DNA of 48,003 bases, taken from Gemmatimonadota bacterium (GTDB lineage: Bacteria > Gemmatimonadota > Gemmatimonadetes > Longimicrobiales > Gaopeijiaceae). Within the stretch, counting starts at the first letter, position 1. Every line of letters starts with the position of its first letter. The notes below the pieces were generated by a model. It worked only from the letters and a program-made list of their open reading frames with translations, did not search any database and was not told the DNA's origin. Location: positions 1-48,003 of the forward strand of contig VXQO01000108.1 of the NCBI GenBank assembly GCA_009838975.1. Direction: 5' to 3'. Below are positions 8,501-17,608 of this stretch, piece after piece. The position numbers and the translations under genes are program-made.

Positions 8501-8822
8501 TGTGGACGTCCGGGTGGTCGGCCAGGTCCTCGGCGCCCTGCACCGGAACCCAGGCGCGCACGTAGTCCACCTCGTCGAAGCGGAATCCGATGCGGCCGCC
8601 CATGGCTTCGATGGCGGCGGCCACCCGCGCATTCCGGCCCGGCATGGACGCGACGACCACCACGACCTCGGATTCCCCGCGCGCTCGAGCCTGGGCGAGT
8701 TCGCCGCGGGCGTCCTTGAAGAGGTAGGGCCGCCGTTCGGGCTGTGCGTCGGCCTCGGGGGGAGCGAGGAAACTGAGCAGAACGAGGGGCAGGAGTACCG
8801 AGACGATCGACTTCTGGCGCAT
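5553..8822 (-). CDS. Large secreted subtilisin-family (S8) serine protease
   Basis: Predicted exported peptidase of 1089 residues. A hydrophobic signal peptide (residues about 6-26, ending ADAQ) is followed by an inhibitor-like region, then the S8 triad: Asp189 in TIAQIDMFPD, His371 in ARHGTLVVG, Ser564 in GGTSTATPTASG, with Asn in SSNITHN as the likely oxyanion residue. The Asp-His gap of about 180 residues is long and holds a stretch rich in D/N/G (DLDVNRDGNPEG, DTDQDLDLTD) that looks calcium-binding. C-terminal to the catalytic domain are several beta-rich modules, the last resembling a pre-peptidase C-terminal domain (DLDVYVFDCTG). ATG 8822 has GGAGAG upstream; the longer frame to 9179 overlaps the divergent promoter region. 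Homologues of this size include TPPII-like S8 enzymes; specificity is unknown. Confidence 0.87.
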   Translation of the reverse strand: MRQKSIVSVLLPLVLLSFLAPPEADAQPERRPYLFKDARGELAQARARGESEVVVVVASMPGRNARVAAAIEAMGGRIGFRFDEVDYVRAWVPVQGAEDLADHPDVHSIDVSITNRSRSFGLAGEASADDAPMLPADPASQPADTVWPPVLSDRPLSNRYSPIGDLRAIEFREENPTFDGRGVTIAQIDMFPDMLLPELQTAYTLDGQPVSKIEVYRNVLDPEIEDDGRWIDMDDMVEASGGTFTYRDSTYTAPRDGVFRIALFDESKADSAGVFGFQGLDLDVNRDGNPEGSSHFFAVLWDESTGDVWVDTDQDLDLTDEATLGEYDERGEFGVFGTDDPDTPVRESVGFGVQIDADKGRVALNLGIARHGTLVVGASVGSRGENGRFDGVAPGARLAAVGEGGSAYGQTEATIVAAAHPSVDVVYFEQSSNITHNYLLRDGRLVPSVIADRLVERYGSSILSPTHNFPVLGAIDDIVMGRGVIGVGGHEGKDNFFMNHGVRVEYDDMLLITGGYGPMGDGTLKPDIISPSNYVSTSQGFVDGRAIPGLFELPPGYTIAGGTSTATPTASGAVALLISAARQSGMEVDPYTIKYAVQRGARYVPNIAAYKQGNGVISVAGAWEILQELHAGGMMVDIESRSSIVTPYSHMLPTPHEGFGLYERSGWKDGVRRERTVTLTRTSGPSGPMTFDVSWEGNDHGTFSSPLTVTLPLGTPVDFPVTATPAGHGVHTAHLTLDHDDVTGYAHRMLAAIVAPHPLNAAGDYTVRKEVKVPRPGMQSHFFDVPEGVTALKLEVTWEDRAVALAVARPDTRYQRGEIVERGGSGITQVIADPVPGTWEVRLADIADTQTFDWQQAKKDEPVPPTPATLTVSALAVDVDVVNADIVADNGNGNGATNGASHQVWMTNRMAAFEGAAVTTPVGSAHRAQRGIAPREQQVYEIEVLPGSTALMVRTRAQGEADLDVYVFDCTGDACSGARADGDPVGDESIVVHNPAAGTWKVVVDGAAVPDEGATYEYLDVVFNPAYGTVGSIDMPQERASGARWTTTAHGWTASAAHAEDRGPYLAVLVEGRAGGESYWVSMGEVGMR

Positions 8823-9035
8823 GATGACTCTCCGGGTCCAAAGGCGCGTACAACGGGAACCGGCGAGTCGGCGGCATGGCCGGCGGGCCGGCGCTACATG
8901 CAGAATCGGGGCATGGCGCCGGCTTCGCAATCGGGCGCCTGGCCAACTGGCCGGTCGCAACCCTTGTATCAGGCCAGCTGGGGCCTCGCGACCCCCGCCA
9001 CCGGGCCTCCGCGGATCAGCTTGCGATAGTCGCCG

Positions 9036-9065
9036 TTCGAATTCCGGGGAACGCTGTACTATATT
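9036..9065 (+). promoter_or_regulatory. Candidate promoter of the DUF5916 gene
   Basis: TTCGAA (9036-9041) and TATATT (9060-9065) with an 18-bp spacer, ending 32 bp before the ATG at 9098. It is the most AT-rich patch in the 275-bp divergent gap between the S8 protease and the DUF5916 gene. Match by eye only. Confidence 0.35.
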
Positions 9066-9097
9066 CTGGCCGGTCAAAACCTCCGCACTACAGGCTG

Positions 9098-11443
9098 ATG
9101 AAGACATCCTCCCGCAGGTTCCCCCGGCTCGGAATCCCCTCGACGCCAGGCGCGCTGGCCTCACTGTGCGCCTGCGCAATGGCCGCGCTGTTCACCGCCG
9201 CCCCCCTCTTCGCGCAGAACTCCGAGTCCGGCGCGGGCAACGGCGGCACAGCCGGCACCCTGCCGACCACCGCCACGGCCGTCGAAGTCACCGAGTCCCC
9301 CACAGTCGATGGCCGCCTCGACGAAGCCGTCTGGCAGCAGGCGGGCGCCATGACCGACTTCACCCAGCGCGAGCCCTTCGACGGGCAACCCTCCAGCGAG
9401 CGCACCGAAGTCCGCGTCATCTTCGACGACCGGGCGCTCTACGTCGGCGTGTGGGCCTTCGACAGCCAGGCGGACGCCATCACGTACGGCGAACGCATCC
9501 GCGACTACGAAGTCAACCAGAGCGACGCCGTCGTCTTCGTGCTCGACACTTACAACGACGACCAGAACGGCTTCGTCTTCGGCACCACGCCCACCGGAAT
9601 CGAGTACGACGGCCAAGTCGCCAACGAGGGCCGCGGTGGCGGCCGCTTCCAGGGCGGCGGATTCAACTCCCGGCGGCGCTTCCAATCCGGATCCGGCGGC
9701 GGCTTCAACAAGAACTGGGACGGAAGCTGGACCGTCGCCACCACCGTCGACGACCAGGGCTGGTACGCCGAGTTCCGCATCCCCTTCAGCACCCTGCGCT
9801 ACGGCAACGACACCCGGAGATGGGGCTTCAACGTCTCCCGCCGAGTCCGGCGCCTGAACGAGGAATCGTTCTGGACCCCGGTGCCGCGCGAATTCAACCT
9901 CTACCGCCTCAACTACGCCGGCGACCTCGAGGGACTCAGGCCCCCCTTCCGCCGCTTCGCGACGGCCACTCCCTACCTGCTGGGCTCCACGGCCCGCGAC
10001 TACACCAACCCCGGCGAGACCGGCTTCGGCCAGAACGGCGATATCGGCGGCGAGGTCAAGTTCCAGGTCACCCAGGGGCTCACGCTCGACGTGACGTACA
10101 ACACCGACTTCGCGCAGGTCGAGGTTGACGACCAGCAGCTCAACCTCACGCGTTTCGCGCTCAACTTCCCGGAGAAACGGCCGTTCTTCCTCGAGAACGC
10201 CGGGTTCTTCAGCGTCGGAGGAGGAGGCGCGGACCTGTTCTTCAGCCGCGCCATCGGCATCCACCAGGGTCAGCCGGTGCCGATCAGGGGCGGTGCCCGG
10301 CTGTCGGGCCGGGCCGCGGGCCTGAACGTCGGGCTGCTGCACATCGAGACCGGCGGAGCGAGCGAGCTCGGGGCGGACGCGCACGGCTTCTCGGTCGTCC
10401 GGCTCGCCAGGGAGCTGCCCAACCGGTCCCGCGTCGGGGGGCTGTTCATCAACAAGAGCGGGCCCGCAGGAGACTTCAACCGCACCCAGGCGGTCGATGC
10501 CTCCGTCAGCGTGGGACAGGCGGTCACCCTCGGCAGCTTCGTCGCGACCACCAACGGTCCCGGAGCCGGCAACAACGAATACGCCTGGGACGTCTCCGGC
10601 AACCTCAACATGCGGACCTTTGTCATGACGGCTCAGGTCCGGGAGATCGGGGAGGAGTTCAACCCGGAAGTGGGCTTCCTGCCCCGCGCCGGATACCGCT
10701 ACTACCAGTCCTACATGATGTACAGGATCCATCCGGAGTGGCTTCGCGAAATCCGGCCGCACATCTCGTACTACACCTACCAGAGCCGCAAGAGCGGAGT
10801 CGATGCGGGCTTTCAGGAATCGGGCTTTCTGCACATCGATTCCCACTGGGAGTGGCACTCGGGAGCGCAGATCCACACCGGGATCAACCTCGTCACCGAA
10901 GGCATCTACCAGCCCTTTACCATCCGCGGCACCGACGTGACAGTGCCCGTGGGGACGTACCGCGGCTGGGAGTCCCAGCTGGTGTTCAACAGCAACCCCA
11001 TCTCCCGGTTTTCGGCGACTTCGCGCATCAACTTCGGGCACTTCCTGAGCGGCTCGCGGGCGGGCGGCAACGGTTCGCTCACCTGGCGCCCCAACCCGTC
11101 GTTCAGCACCTCGGCGCGCATCAACTACTTCAATGTGAACCTGCCGCAGGGCGAGTTCGAGACCGTGCTGCTGGGAATGAACTTCGGGTACTTCTTCACG
11201 CCGCGGATCTACCTGCAGTCGCTCATCCAGTACAGCAACCAGGTCGACAGCTGGTCGGCCAACCTCCGCTTCGGCTGGCTCAACACGGCCGGGACGGGAC
11301 TGTTCATCGTCTATAACGATGTGCAGGGCCTGGACTATCCCGCCGGACTCAACCACGATGGAGCCCGGTTCGTGGAGAGCGGCACGCTGGCGCGGTCGTT
11401 CATCGTCAAGTTCACAAGACAGTTCAACCTTTTGGGAGGGTAG
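9098..11443 (+). CDS. DUF5916 outer-membrane protein with N-terminal CBM9-like domain
   Basis: A 781-residue exported protein. After a signal peptide ending LFAQ (about residue 38) comes a CBM9-like beta-sandwich ([17 protein letters not shown], later [18 protein letters not shown] and [14 protein letters not shown]), then the DUF5916 part with [15 protein letters not shown] and a long C-terminal segment of alternating residues ending in an aromatic-rich strand, read as an outer-membrane beta-barrel. Function of DUF5916 is unknown; it often accompanies amidohydrolases and peptidases in Gemmatimonadota, Acidobacteria and Bacteroidota. ATG 9098 is chosen because the signal peptide starts there; the frame extends upstream but without signal features. 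It is followed 1 nt later by copC. Confidence 0.85.
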   Translation: MKTSSRRFPRLGIPSTPGALASLCACAMAALFTAAPLFAQNSESGAGNGGTAGTLPTTATAVEVTESPTVDGRLDEAVWQQAGAMTDFTQREPFDGQPSSERTEVRVIFDDRALYVGVWAFDSQADAITYGERIRDYEVNQSDAVVFVLDTYNDDQNGFVFGTTPTGIEYDGQVANEGRGGGRFQGGGFNSRRRFQSGSGGGFNKNWDGSWTVATTVDDQGWYAEFRIPFSTLRYGNDTRRWGFNVSRRVRRLNEESFWTPVPREFNLYRLNYAGDLEGLRPPFRRFATATPYLLGSTARDYTNPGETGFGQNGDIGGEVKFQVTQGLTLDVTYNTDFAQVEVDDQQLNLTRFALNFPEKRPFFLENAGFFSVGGGGADLFFSRAIGIHQGQPVPIRGGARLSGRAAGLNVGLLHIETGGASELGADAHGFSVVRLARELPNRSRVGGLFINKSGPAGDFNRTQAVDASVSVGQAVTLGSFVATTNGPGAGNNEYAWDVSGNLNMRTFVMTAQVREIGEEFNPEVGFLPRAGYRYYQSYMMYRIHPEWLREIRPHISYYTYQSRKSGVDAGFQESGFLHIDSHWEWHSGAQIHTGINLVTEGIYQPFTIRGTDVTVPVGTYRGWESQLVFNSNPISRFSATSRINFGHFLSGSRAGGNGSLTWRPNPSFSTSARINYFNVNLPQGEFETVLLGMNFGYFFTPRIYLQSLIQYSNQVDSWSANLRFGWLNTAGTGLFIVYNDVQGLDYPAGLNHDGARFVESGTLARSFIVKFTRQFNLLGG

Positions 11444-11444
11444 G

Positions 11445-11888
11445 ATGAAGGGCGCAGGTCACCGCACCGTGAGGAGACCGCACTCCGCAGCCCGGAAGCG
11501 GGTACCGCGACCGCGGGGAGTTTCCCTGATTCCGCCGCTGCTGGGCCTCATCACCGTGGCGGCCTGTGCTGCCATCGGCCACGAGGCGCTGCACTTCGGG
11601 CTCGACAGGTCCGTGCCCGCGAAGGATGCGTCCGTCGCTCCACCCGGCGAGTTGCGTCTCTGGTTCACGCAGGAGCCGCAGGACAACTCGATTGTGATCC
11701 GCCTGATGGCCGGAGACGAACTGGTCGTGACGGGACCCGCGGTGCAGGACCCCGATGACGGCAAGGTGTTCAGCGCAGCCATCGAAAGCGCTCTGGGGGC
11801 CGGGGCGTACTCGATCAACTGGCGCGGCATGGCCCAGGACGGCCACGTCGTGCGGGGCGAGATTCCCTTCTCTGTAGTGGTTCAGTAG
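11445..11888 (+). CDS. copC: CopC-domain periplasmic copper-binding protein
   Basis: A 147-residue protein with an N-terminal hydrophobic signal segment (about residues 24-44) and a CopC fold: [20 protein letters not shown] followed by LRLWFTQEP, then [20 protein letters not shown] and a final FSVVV strand. The DGHVVRG histidine and the His pair in GHEALH match positions that bind copper in CopC proteins. It would carry copper in the periplasm and hand it to CopD. ATG 11445 has GGGAGGGTAGG upstream and begins 1 nt after the DUF5916 stop, so the genes are probably co-transcribed. Confidence 0.82.
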   Translation: MKGAGHRTVRRPHSAARKRVPRPRGVSLIPPLLGLITVAACAAIGHEALHFGLDRSVPAKDASVAPPGELRLWFTQEPQDNSIVIRLMAGDELVVTGPAVQDPDDGKVFSAAIESALGAGAYSINWRGMAQDGHVVRGEIPFSVVVQ

Positions 11889-11971
11889 GGGGACGACTGG
11901 ACGCTGGGTCACTCCCGGCCGCCGCGATCGGCTGGCTTCACTTCGCGGCGCTGATTGCCGTCTGGGGGGCC

Positions 11972-12814
11972 GTGTCCAGCCGGTGGCTCATCGTACCCCG
12001 TGTTTCCGAGGGGGTACAGGACAACCTGATCGGCACCGCCCGGCAGGTGGGGATGGTGGCTTCAGCCGTGCTCGCCGTTGCAATGGGGCTGGTGTTCTGG
12101 CGCCAATTGGCAGACTTCCGCGATCCGTTTGTGCCGTTGCGGGAAGACGCCGCGATCCTGCTCACAACGGAATGGGGACGCGCATGGGTCCTGGGAGCGG
12201 TCGGCGCGGTGTTGGCACCCATTCTCTTTCTGGCGGGGTCTTCCACGGGGAGCCGCGGCACCGCCAGCCGGGCATCGTGGATCCTGGCCACGGCCGTGGC
12301 CGCCGGGATGTGTGCCTTTCCGGCATTCACGGGACATGCGGCCGGAAGTGAAGGCCTGCGCTGGCTGCTGATTCCCGCGGACATCCTCCATGTCCTGGCG
12401 GCCGGAAGCTGGATCGGCGGTTTGCTGTTCGTTCTCGTTGCGGACGCGGCGGCGAGACGCCTAAGCGGCGATGGCGGGGGCGTTCTCGCCGATGTGGTGC
12501 CGCGTTTCTCGTCCGTCGCGCTCGTCTCTGCGGGGTTGCTCGCGGCCACCGGCACCCTGGCGTCGTTCGTGCACATCGAATCGGTGGGTGCGCTGTTCAC
12601 GTCCACCTACGGGCGACTGCTGCTGGCCAAGGTCACCCTCGTCCTGCTCGCGATGGTTATGGGTGCGATGAACTGGCGACGCCTGACGCCGCTACTCCTG
12701 GAGGAAGACGTCGATGCCCCGATCCGGCGAAACGCAATGCGGGAACTCGTCGTCGCACAACTGGTCATCGTGGTCACGGCCGTGCTGGTGCGCACCTCAA
12801 TGAGCGGCGGGTAA
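11972..12814 (+). CDS. copD: CopD-domain inner-membrane copper protein
   Basis: Multi-pass membrane protein of the CopD family (about eight predicted helices), expected to import copper together with CopC. Visible are the HVLAAGSWIGGLLFVLV segment, STYGRLLLAKVTLVLLAMVMG and a terminal LVVAQLVIVVTAVLV helix, all typical. The start is uncertain. GTG 11972 is the only canonical start, but the frame is open back through copC and encodes AAAIGWLHFAALIAVWGAV just upstream, which looks like the first CopD helix. A CTG at 11897, 9 nt after the copC stop and preceded by AGGGGGA, would restore that helix. In some bacteria CopC and CopD are one protein (YcnJ), so a non-ATG start or a break of an ancestral fusion are both possible. 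Confidence 0.8.
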   Translation: MSSRWLIVPRVSEGVQDNLIGTARQVGMVASAVLAVAMGLVFWRQLADFRDPFVPLREDAAILLTTEWGRAWVLGAVGAVLAPILFLAGSSTGSRGTASRASWILATAVAAGMCAFPAFTGHAAGSEGLRWLLIPADILHVLAAGSWIGGLLFVLVADAAARRLSGDGGGVLADVVPRFSSVALVSAGLLAATGTLASFVHIESVGALFTSTYGRLLLAKVTLVLLAMVMGAMNWRRLTPLLLEEDVDAPIRRNAMRELVVAQLVIVVTAVLVRTSMSGG

Positions 12815-12816
12815 CG

Positions 12817-12840
12817 CTGCGCAACGTTTTTGTTGCGCGG
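12817..12840. terminator. Hairpin between convergent genes
   Basis: Stem GCGCAAC/GTTGCGC with loop GTTTTT, extended by two further pairs. It lies in the 41-bp gap between the copD stop and the stop of the convergent lipoprotein gene. The T-run is in the loop rather than after the stem, so it is only a probable bidirectional terminator. Confidence 0.4.
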
Positions 12841-12855
12841 CAATCTCTACGCGTG

Positions 12856-13800
12856 TCAATCGGCCAGGGGTGGCCCGCAAAGAGGCAGGTCATTGTCGCC
12901 GTTGGCTTCGCGCGACTCCACGGAGAGCCTCCAGCGCACCGCGGTTCCGAACCACCCTGTGCCATCGCCGAAGACGGAGGGCACGCGGACGTCGCCGCTC
13001 AGGTTGATGCGGCCCTCACGGATCCAGTTGGTCCAGTTCAGGTCGACCGCCCCCAAGGCGATGTCTGCGACGGCGCCTTCCGGGAGACCTGTACGCAGTT
13101 CGCCCGCCAAGTCCGGATCGGTCACCTCGAGCACCGCAAGCAGTCCTCGGGGAAAGGCCACTTCGGACAGGTCATTTCCGATAAGCACCGTCGTCCAGGA
13201 CACGCGGTCGTCCACCTCCATCTCGCCCACTCCCCCGACCCCCAATTCGGCCAGGTACGCAGCCGCCCCTTCAACCGGAGCCCACTTGAAGCGGTAGTTG
13301 GTGTCAGGCGACAGACGGCAGCGCCCGTCCTCAAGAGCGAGGTCCGAGGCGGAGAATGTGCCCGGCATCCGACTGGTCCCGTAGAGCACACCGCCGTCGG
13401 GCAGAACCACCTCCAGAGACAGCATCTCACCCGGGTCAAACGGAGACAAAGGGCTGCCTCCCCGGTAGCAGGCACCGAAGAAATCCCTGTCCACGCAGTT
13501 GGGTACCGGATCCATCTCCTCGGACAGCTGCATCGACTGCCCGGACTCGCCAGTCACCCGGATCGACGCACCGTGCACAGGATGGGGGTGTCCGCGGTCG
13601 GGATAGCGAGTGGCAATTGCCAGGATGTGCGCGTGTCCGGGCGCAGGGTGGGTCGGGTCAACCGTGAGAACCGCCGTCGCCTCGACGACCATCACGTCCG
13701 GCACGGGAACCACGACTTCAACATTGGCCAGATCGCAACCCACACAGGCAAGCAATGCCGCGAGAGGGACCCCAACGGTCCCGGCGAAACGATCCGACAT
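12856..13800 (-). CDS. DUF4249-like lipoprotein, partner of the TonB receptor
   Basis: A 314-residue predicted lipoprotein: hydrophobic leader and lipobox LLACVGC (Cys about residue 22). The mature part begins with beta-strand sequence (VVVPVPDVMVVEATAVLTVD), followed by GASIRVTGESGQ and a proline/glycine-rich Ig-like fold. This arrangement resembles DUF4249 lipoproteins, which often follow TonB-dependent receptors in Bacteroidota and relatives, but the match is by layout and weak motifs only. ATG 13800 overlaps the TonB receptor stop by one base (TGATG), so it is the last gene of the sigma-FecR-receptor operon and probably acts at the outer membrane with that receptor. Function unknown. Confidence 0.65.
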   Translation of the reverse strand: MSDRFAGTVGVPLAALLACVGCDLANVEVVVPVPDVMVVEATAVLTVDPTHPAPGHAHILAIATRYPDRGHPHPVHGASIRVTGESGQSMQLSEEMDPVPNCVDRDFFGACYRGGSPLSPFDPGEMLSLEVVLPDGGVLYGTSRMPGTFSASDLALEDGRCRLSPDTNYRFKWAPVEGAAAYLAELGVGGVGEMEVDDRVSWTTVLIGNDLSEVAFPRGLLAVLEVTDPDLAGELRTGLPEGAVADIALGAVDLNWTNWIREGRINLSGDVRVPSVFGDGTGWFGTAVRWRLSVESREANGDNDLPLCGPPLAD

Positions 13801-16598
13801 CAGAAGGACACCTCCACTCCGATTGTGGGCAGCAATGGACTCATCGAGACACCGTTCAGAACGGTCCTGTCGGTTCGGTAGGCAAGCGAGTAGTACAGCA
13901 CATTCTTCCGGTTGTAGACGTTGATCACGTGCAGATATGGGGTTATGCGGCCCCATCCCTTTTCCCAGGTTCTGCGGAAGCTCACGTCCAGACGGTGATT
14001 GACGGGATACCGCTCTCCGTTTCTGGGACCCAGGAGGACAACCGACCTGTCGAACGGCTCGGCCGTCAGATCCATCAGCTCGTGCCGAGTGACGTGGTAG
14101 TCGCGGAGGGGCAGCGTGTAGGGAAGCCCGGTTCCGAGGTTCCAGCGCAGCCCGCCCGTGACCGCCCAGGGGAGTGCATGACGAATCACCAGGTCCACCT
14201 CCAGGCGCCGGTCGAAGTCTGCGGGATGTTGGACCGTTCGTGCTGCATTGGGCCCCGCTCCGTCACCGGGAAGCCTCCGGTCTGCCTTCAGGAGAGAGAC
14301 CGAGAGCCATCCGGTGGTCAGGCCGGCGGTCTTTCGCAACAGGAAGTCCGCTCCATATGCCCGTCCGTCGCCGACGAACAGGTCGTCGGCCGGGTCAGCG
14401 GGATGGTCGCCCCAATTTCGGGCGACCAGGCCGTCCTGGGTCCGGTAGTATGCCTCCAACGAAGTGAACCAAATGTCGGTTGTACCGAGCCATCCCTCCA
14501 GCCCCGCCTGGACCTGATCCGAGATCAGTGGCGGGGCCTGCTGGCCGGATAGTACCCAGGCATCCAGGCCGAACGGAATCTGTTCGTCCCGTACCGAATG
14601 CAGGAACTGGGTGTAGCGACCTCCCGCCGCACGCACTGCCCATCGCCCACCGCCCACGAAGCGCTTCGCTGCGATGCGCGGTGAAACGGTTACGGTGCTC
14701 GGAGATCCTTTCGGCCGCCAGTGGTCCACACGCACGCCACCCTCAAACACCCAGGTCGCATTCGGTGTCCAGTCGAGTTGCGTGTAGGCCGCCGTCCCCA
14801 ACCCCGTTCCATCCCCGACGGGGAACGGTTCGGGGCTTCCGCCCGTCGCGAGATTCTCGTACTTGGACCAAGTTGACTCGATGCCGGACTTCCACCGTGT
14901 GTTCCGCCCCGGGTGCCGCTCAAGGCTGGCTGCAATGGACGAGCGGCTGATGCCTGTGCCAAACCCTGCTTCCGACGCGTCCGAGAACTCGAAGTATGCA
15001 TCGGAGCTCGAAAGGGAACCGCCTACCTCCAGCGCACCGCCGTCCCCGAGGAGGCGGGTCCAGGAAGCGCCCGCGGCCGCGCTACCCCAGCTCCAAACGA
15101 TCTCGGGAGCACGAGAATCCAACTCCGGCCACGTATCGTTGAGGCTCGCCAAGCTTGCCACGTCCAGAACATCCCTGCTGAGGTAGCCCGTAGCCTTGAC
15201 CCGATCGCCACGTCGCGTCCACCCCTCGAATGCGGCCTGGAAGTCCTGCAGATGATACGGGAACGCCCCCTCAGAGAAGGGCTCGATCAGCGCATCGAGG
15301 TAGCTGCGGCGAGCGGATGCCCTCCAGCGCCCACTAGCCAGGCCCAGACGGTTTTTCAGGCCTTCCGGCAATCCGCCCCGAACGGCGGCTCGCGACGCAA
15401 GCAGACTTAGGCCCGCGTCGACGCCGAACTCTTCGTCGCCCGGATCCGATTCGATCCGAAGCACTGAAGAGACCCTGCCCCCGTACTCGGCGGGGAACCC
15501 TCCCAGTTGCAACTCTGCACGTCCGACCATGTCGGCGTTGAATGCCGAAAACAGTCCCAGTGTATGGAACGGACTGAAGATAGGAATGCCGTCGAGCAGG
15601 ATTAGATTCTGATCCGCGGATCCCCCGCGCACGTTGAACGCGGCGCCGAAATCCGACATCCGAGTCACACCCGGAAGCACGTCAACCGACTTGATCGGAT
15701 CCGCTTCCGCGATTCCGGGAATCGCCTTGAGTTCAGCGCGGTTCAACTCCTGGACGGTCGCGCCTACCGACCGCTCGAACCGGGTCAGACGCCGGCTGCG
15801 CTCACCCTCAACCTGCAGGCCTCCCAACGCCACGGCCTCTTCGGTGAGCCGAATGGCCACCTGGAGGTCGTCGCCCGGGGCCACGGCAATGGTCTCTTCG
15901 TGGAGCCGATACCCGATCCGGTCAACCGAAAGCTCGTAGTCGCCCGCTGCCAACTCGTGGAAGGCGAAATAGCCCAGCCGGTCGGTGCCGGTGATGTGCC
16001 CTCGCGTTGGGTCCCCCGCAGGCGTCAGGCGGACCGTGGCATCCTCGATGGGAACCGCGACCTCGGAGCGCACGCGGCCGCGCAACAGGCCATCGGGCGG
16101 CGTGCTTCCCGCCCTGGGTACGACGACCACCTGCGACCCGAGTTCGGCGTATCCGAGGTCGGTGTCGGCGAGGAGGTGGTCGAGTGTCTTCGCCAGGTTC
16201 AGCCCAACGCAGTCACAGTCGACGCGCACGCCGGCCGGAAGCAGGCTCGGGCTGAAGGCGATCTGGACGGTCGACCGCTCGGCCAGCCGGACGAGGGCTT
16301 CGCCGAGTGGGACGCTCTCGATGGACAGCATTGAGATGGTGGCCAAAAGGGTGCCCGGGTCGGGGTCCACGCCGGTTTCGCCCCTCAGTGCGGCCAGGAC
16401 CTGCGTGTCCTGTGCGGAGAGCGCCGCGGGGGCGAGCGTGGAGGGCGCCGCAGCGATGCCCACGGGGAGCAGGAGGGTGAGCGCGTTGCGAGCGGCAAGG
16501 CGCGATTCCGTGGCCTGGCGCGAACCGTGGGCCGCGAGGAACCGCCCCACTCTCCGCACGCGCCGCAGCGTTCGGGTACTCCGGCGTGCCCGCCTCAC
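13800..16598 (-). CDS. TonB-dependent outer-membrane receptor with STN signalling domain (FecA-like)
   Basis: A 932-residue receptor. After a signal segment (LTLLLPVGIAAAP to LSAQ) comes an STN domain (SIESVPLGEALVRLAERS through LLADTDLGYAELG), then a carboxypeptidase-regulatory-like beta-sandwich (LRGRVRSEVAVPIEDA), a plug domain (VDVLPGVTRMSDFG, FNVRGGSADQNLILLDG) and a long beta-barrel. STN domains pass ligand occupancy to a FecR-type regulator in the periplasm, which agrees with the FecR gene upstream. GTG 16598 overlaps the FecR stop as GTGA and fixes the start; the open frame continues far upstream through FecR and the sigma gene but that part is a shadow. Substrate is unknown. Confidence 0.9.
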   Translation of the reverse strand: MRRARRSTRTLRRVRRVGRFLAAHGSRQATESRLAARNALTLLLPVGIAAAPSTLAPAALSAQDTQVLAALRGETGVDPDPGTLLATISMLSIESVPLGEALVRLAERSTVQIAFSPSLLPAGVRVDCDCVGLNLAKTLDHLLADTDLGYAELGSQVVVVPRAGSTPPDGLLRGRVRSEVAVPIEDATVRLTPAGDPTRGHITGTDRLGYFAFHELAAGDYELSVDRIGYRLHEETIAVAPGDDLQVAIRLTEEAVALGGLQVEGERSRRLTRFERSVGATVQELNRAELKAIPGIAEADPIKSVDVLPGVTRMSDFGAAFNVRGGSADQNLILLDGIPIFSPFHTLGLFSAFNADMVGRAELQLGGFPAEYGGRVSSVLRIESDPGDEEFGVDAGLSLLASRAAVRGGLPEGLKNRLGLASGRWRASARRSYLDALIEPFSEGAFPYHLQDFQAAFEGWTRRGDRVKATGYLSRDVLDVASLASLNDTWPELDSRAPEIVWSWGSAAAGASWTRLLGDGGALEVGGSLSSSDAYFEFSDASEAGFGTGISRSSIAASLERHPGRNTRWKSGIESTWSKYENLATGGSPEPFPVGDGTGLGTAAYTQLDWTPNATWVFEGGVRVDHWRPKGSPSTVTVSPRIAAKRFVGGGRWAVRAAGGRYTQFLHSVRDEQIPFGLDAWVLSGQQAPPLISDQVQAGLEGWLGTTDIWFTSLEAYYRTQDGLVARNWGDHPADPADDLFVGDGRAYGADFLLRKTAGLTTGWLSVSLLKADRRLPGDGAGPNAARTVQHPADFDRRLEVDLVIRHALPWAVTGGLRWNLGTGLPYTLPLRDYHVTRHELMDLTAEPFDRSVVLLGPRNGERYPVNHRLDVSFRRTWEKGWGRITPYLHVINVYNRKNVLYYSLAYRTDRTVLNGVSMSPLLPTIGVEVSF

Positions 16599-17608
16599 GA
16601 GGCCGCTCCGCGATCGGCGGACTCGATCCTTACTACACCTGCGTCGATGCTGCAGCGGGCGTCGATCACGCCGCACACGACCGTCATGACCTCCGACAGC
16701 GACTTCGATTCGAACCACATGGTGAGGGTTCGGTCCAGGAGCGCGGTGTCGGCGACCACCACATCGGTGCCGTAGTGCTCCTCGACCTCGTTCATCGCGG
16801 CGTCCAGCGGAGTGTCGTGGAAGATGAGGAAACCATCCATCCAGCCAGCCACGGTCTCCATCGGCGCGGCGGCTTCGATCGGCGACGGCACCCCGCGCAA
16901 CAGGCTGGTGGCCTGCCCCGCTCCGACCTGCACCTCGTGGTCCGGCCCGGCCAGGGCGACGCGCCCTTCGACCACCGTCACGGCGAGCTCGTCGGTGTGG
17001 GCCGCGAGGTGGAAACGTGTGCCCAGCACGCGCGCGGTCCCTGCGTCGGCGACGATGGTGAACGGGCGCGCCTCGTCGGTTGCTACGGCGAAGAAGGCCT
17101 GGCCCTGGAAGGTGGCTGTGCGAGCCGACGGGTCTGCCCATGTGGTCAGGCGGCTGTCGGGACCCAGTCGGATCACCGTGCCGTCCGCCAGGCGCACCAG
17201 CTCGGTTTCTCCAGGGCCGGTCGCGAAGTCCTGGAGAACGGGCGCGCTCCCGGGGCCCCCGTTGGAACCGCCGACGAAGAACTGGAACACCATCGAGGCC
17301 GCCAGGGCCACGACCCCCGCTGCGACGAGGTCGAATCGTCGCCGCGGGCGCGGTAGCCTGAGCCGCCTCCCGAGACGCGCCACCCCCGAACCAGCCCTTC
17401 GCGCCTCGGCCCGCCAGATCACCTCCTCGGCGGCCGGTACATCGCCGGGCACGATCCGGCGGTCGGCCATCCGCCCGGCCTCGACCAGGCGCCTGAGTTC
17501 GGCCAGCTCGCGTTCGCGCTCCGCCGAGCCGCTCAACCACTCTGCCACCGTCACGCTCTCCTCTTCCGTCGTCTGCCTGCGCAGATGCCGGAGCAGCAAT
17601 TCGTACAT
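16595..17608 (-). CDS. FecR-family anti-sigma factor / sigma regulator
   Basis: A 337-residue inner-membrane regulator. The N-terminal cytosolic part (MYELLLRHLRRQTTEEE onward) would hold the sigma factor; one transmembrane helix (about residues 94-112, VAAGVVALAASMVFQFFVG) follows a basic stretch; the periplasmic FecR domain shows FATGPGETELVRLADGT, RTATFQGQAFFAVA and GTRFHLAAH. A C-terminal STN-like segment (FHDTPLDAAMNEVEEHYG) follows. It begins directly after the sigma stop and overlaps the receptor start by 4 nt. The set sigma-FecR-receptor is the classical cell-surface signalling arrangement. Confidence 0.9.
   Translation of the reverse strand: MYELLLRHLRRQTTEEESVTVAEWLSGSAERERELAELRRLVEAGRMADRRIVPGDVPAAEEVIWRAEARRAGSGVARLGRRLRLPRPRRRFDLVAAGVVALAASMVFQFFVGGSNGGPGSAPVLQDFATGPGETELVRLADGTVIRLGPDSRLTTWADPSARTATFQGQAFFAVATDEARPFTIVADAGTARVLGTRFHLAAHTDELAVTVVEGRVALAGPDHEVQVGAGQATSLLRGVPSPIEAAAPMETVAGWMDGFLIFHDTPLDAAMNEVEEHYGTDVVVADTALLDRTLTMWFESKSLSEVMTVVCGVIDARCSIDAGVVRIESADRGAAS

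Noticed and set aside
7515-9029. Long open frame on the plus strand opposite the S8 protease
   Set aside because: Antisense shadow in GC-rich DNA: Arg/Val/Gly-rich, no family motif, no ribosome binding site.
9161-11356. 731-codon minus-strand frame opposite the DUF5916 gene
   Set aside because: Composition skewed to Val, Glu, Gly and Ala without domains; the plus-strand gene has a signal peptide and family motifs.
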